Source: Hydrogenophaga sp. (GTDB lineage Bacteria; Pseudomonadota; Gammaproteobacteria; Burkholderiales; Burkholderiaceae_C). Taken from it: a DNA stretch of 35,784 bases. The stretch's first letter is position 1, and each line of letters opens with the position of its first letter. Of this stretch, positions 35,086 through 35,784 are shown in pieces. A program made the translations under genes and the position numbers. Below the pieces are notes generated by a model that was given only the letters and a program-made list of their open reading frames with translations, had not been told where the DNA came from and searched no databases. The stretch is taken from positions 1 to 35,784 of the forward strand of contig JAUXNG010000041.1 in assembly GCA_030682835.1 (NCBI GenBank), read 5' to 3'.

Positions 35086-35784
35086 GCTGCACTCCCTTCG
35101 GTGGTGGCGGGGATGCCGATGACGTCCACCGGCTTGATCGGGATGAACTGGCGCGTGTCGACCGCGGCCTGCTGGAAATCGAACCACGGGTCGGGCTCGC
35201 CGTCGAGCGCGAACTGCAGCTGTTCCCACAGCGCCTTGCGGCCCTCGGCGTCTTCCAGGATGCGCTTCTTGACATGGTCCAGGCCCACGCGGTTGATGTA
35301 GTGCACCGTGCGCTCCAGGTACCAGCCTTCCAGGCGGTAGAGCTGCATGAAGGCGCCGGTGTACTCCATCACCTCTTCCGCGGTCTTGAGCTTCACCAGG
35401 AAGTGCGCCACCTCGGTCTTGATGCCACCGTTGCCGCCCACGTACATCTCCCAGCCGCTGTCCACGCCGATGATGCCCACGTCCTTGATGCCCGACTCGG
35501 CACAGTTGCGTGGGCAGCCGCTCACTGCGAACTTCACCTTGTGCGGGGCGTACATGCGCCACATGGCGCGCTCCAGGTCCTTGCCCATCTGGGTGCTGTC
35601 CTGCGTACCCATGCGGCACCACTCGCTGCCCACACAGGTCTTCACCGTGCGCAGCGCCTTGGCGTAGGCGTGGCCGCTGGGCATGCCGATGTCTTTCCAC
35701 ACGTTGACCAGGTCTTCCTTCTTCACGCCCAGCAGGTCGATGCGCTGGCCGCCCGTGACCTTGACGGTCGGGATCTTGTACTTG
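35082..35784 (-). CDS. nirB: Nitrite reductase (NADH) large subunit, C-terminal part (cut by window edge)
   Basis: Only the last 233 codons are in the window; the family is usually about 800-850 residues. This part holds the sirohaem/[4Fe-4S] reductase domain: KYKIPTVKVTGGQRIDLLGV, then TCVGSEWCRMGTQDSTQMGK (Cys-X5-Cys) and FAVSGCPRNCAESGIKDVGI (Cys-X3-Cys). These four Cys bind the [4Fe-4S] cluster and bridge to sirohaem. The frame runs off the right edge without a start. The C-terminus ends in IPIKPVDVIGIPATTEGSAA. It is the first visible gene of the nirB-nirD-nasA-ybiB-cobA operon; the operon promoter must lie beyond 35784. Confidence 0.97.
   Translation of the reverse strand, partial: KYKIPTVKVTGGQRIDLLGVKKEDLVNVWKDIGMPSGHAYAKALRTVKTCVGSEWCRMGTQDSTQMGKDLERAMWRMYAPHKVKFAVSGCPRNCAESGIKDVGIIGVDSGWEMYVGGNGGIKTEVAHFLVKLKTAEEVMEYTGAFMQLYRLEGWYLERTVHYINRVGLDHVKKRILEDAEGRKALWEQLQFALDGEPDPWFDFQQAAVDTRQFIPIKPVDVIGIPATTEGSAA

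Overview
The window looks like chromosome of a GC-rich betaproteobacterium, most likely Burkholderiales/Comamonadaceae and plausibly Hydrogenophaga or a close relative. This is inferred from the protein families, very high GC3, extensive antisense open frames, and intergenic repeats I associate with that family (CCCCC-TT/CAA-GGGGG hairpins next to 'GCAGCGATCCGCGCAGCGG', and the CCCTCTCCC-AGA-GGGAGAGGG palindrome). No rRNA, tRNA, CRISPR array, prophage or complete insertion sequence was seen.

Layout. 1-1970 is the accessory, lower-GC part. It holds a 3'-truncated REP-associated tyrosine transposase (RAYT), a decayed second copy of its 5' end about 820 bp away, a possible 45-residue membrane peptide and a small lipoprotein. 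From 1975 on the region is mostly housekeeping: glnS (-), a polytopic membrane protein (+), a DUF924 protein (-), a Tyr/Pro/His-rich exported protein (+), uppP (+), and a membrane PAS histidine kinase (-) whose stop codon abuts that of uppP. Next comes a minus-strand run of mutS, an Anbu-type proteasome-like peptidase (4-nt ATGA overlap with mutS) and an alpha/beta hydrolase. A zinc alcohol/formaldehyde dehydrogenase (-) is divergent from a 1,100-residue soluble multi-PAS/GAF histidine kinase (+). Then follow an inositol-monophosphatase family gene (-), trmJ-cysE (+), slyD-like, mog and darP/yjgA (-), pmbA/tldE (+), an EamA transporter (+), an orphan branched-chain amino-acid type binding protein (-), rpsU-yqeY (-) and a YhiN/HI0933 flavoprotein (-).

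29915-35784 is a minus-strand assimilatory nitrate/nitrite reduction operon read as nirB (cut by the window edge), nirD, nasA, a ybiB/trpD2-like gene and cobA. NasA reduces nitrate, NirBD reduces nitrite to ammonium with a sirohaem centre, and CobA makes precorrin-2 for that sirohaem. Mog, about 6.5 kb away, inserts molybdenum into the cofactor NasA needs. Several junctions are 4-nt ATGA overlaps (nirB/nirD, ybiB/cobA, darP/mog, mutS/Anbu).

The most interesting signals are mobile-repeat sequences that have entered genes. An 86-nt palindromic element is carried in frame inside nasA. A second palindromic repeat forms the nirD/nasA junction, encoding the last NirD residues and stop codon and apparently supplying the ribosome-binding site and start of nasA. 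The stand-alone Anbu peptidase coupled to mutS is also worth attention. I did not find a clearly new defence or biosynthetic system.
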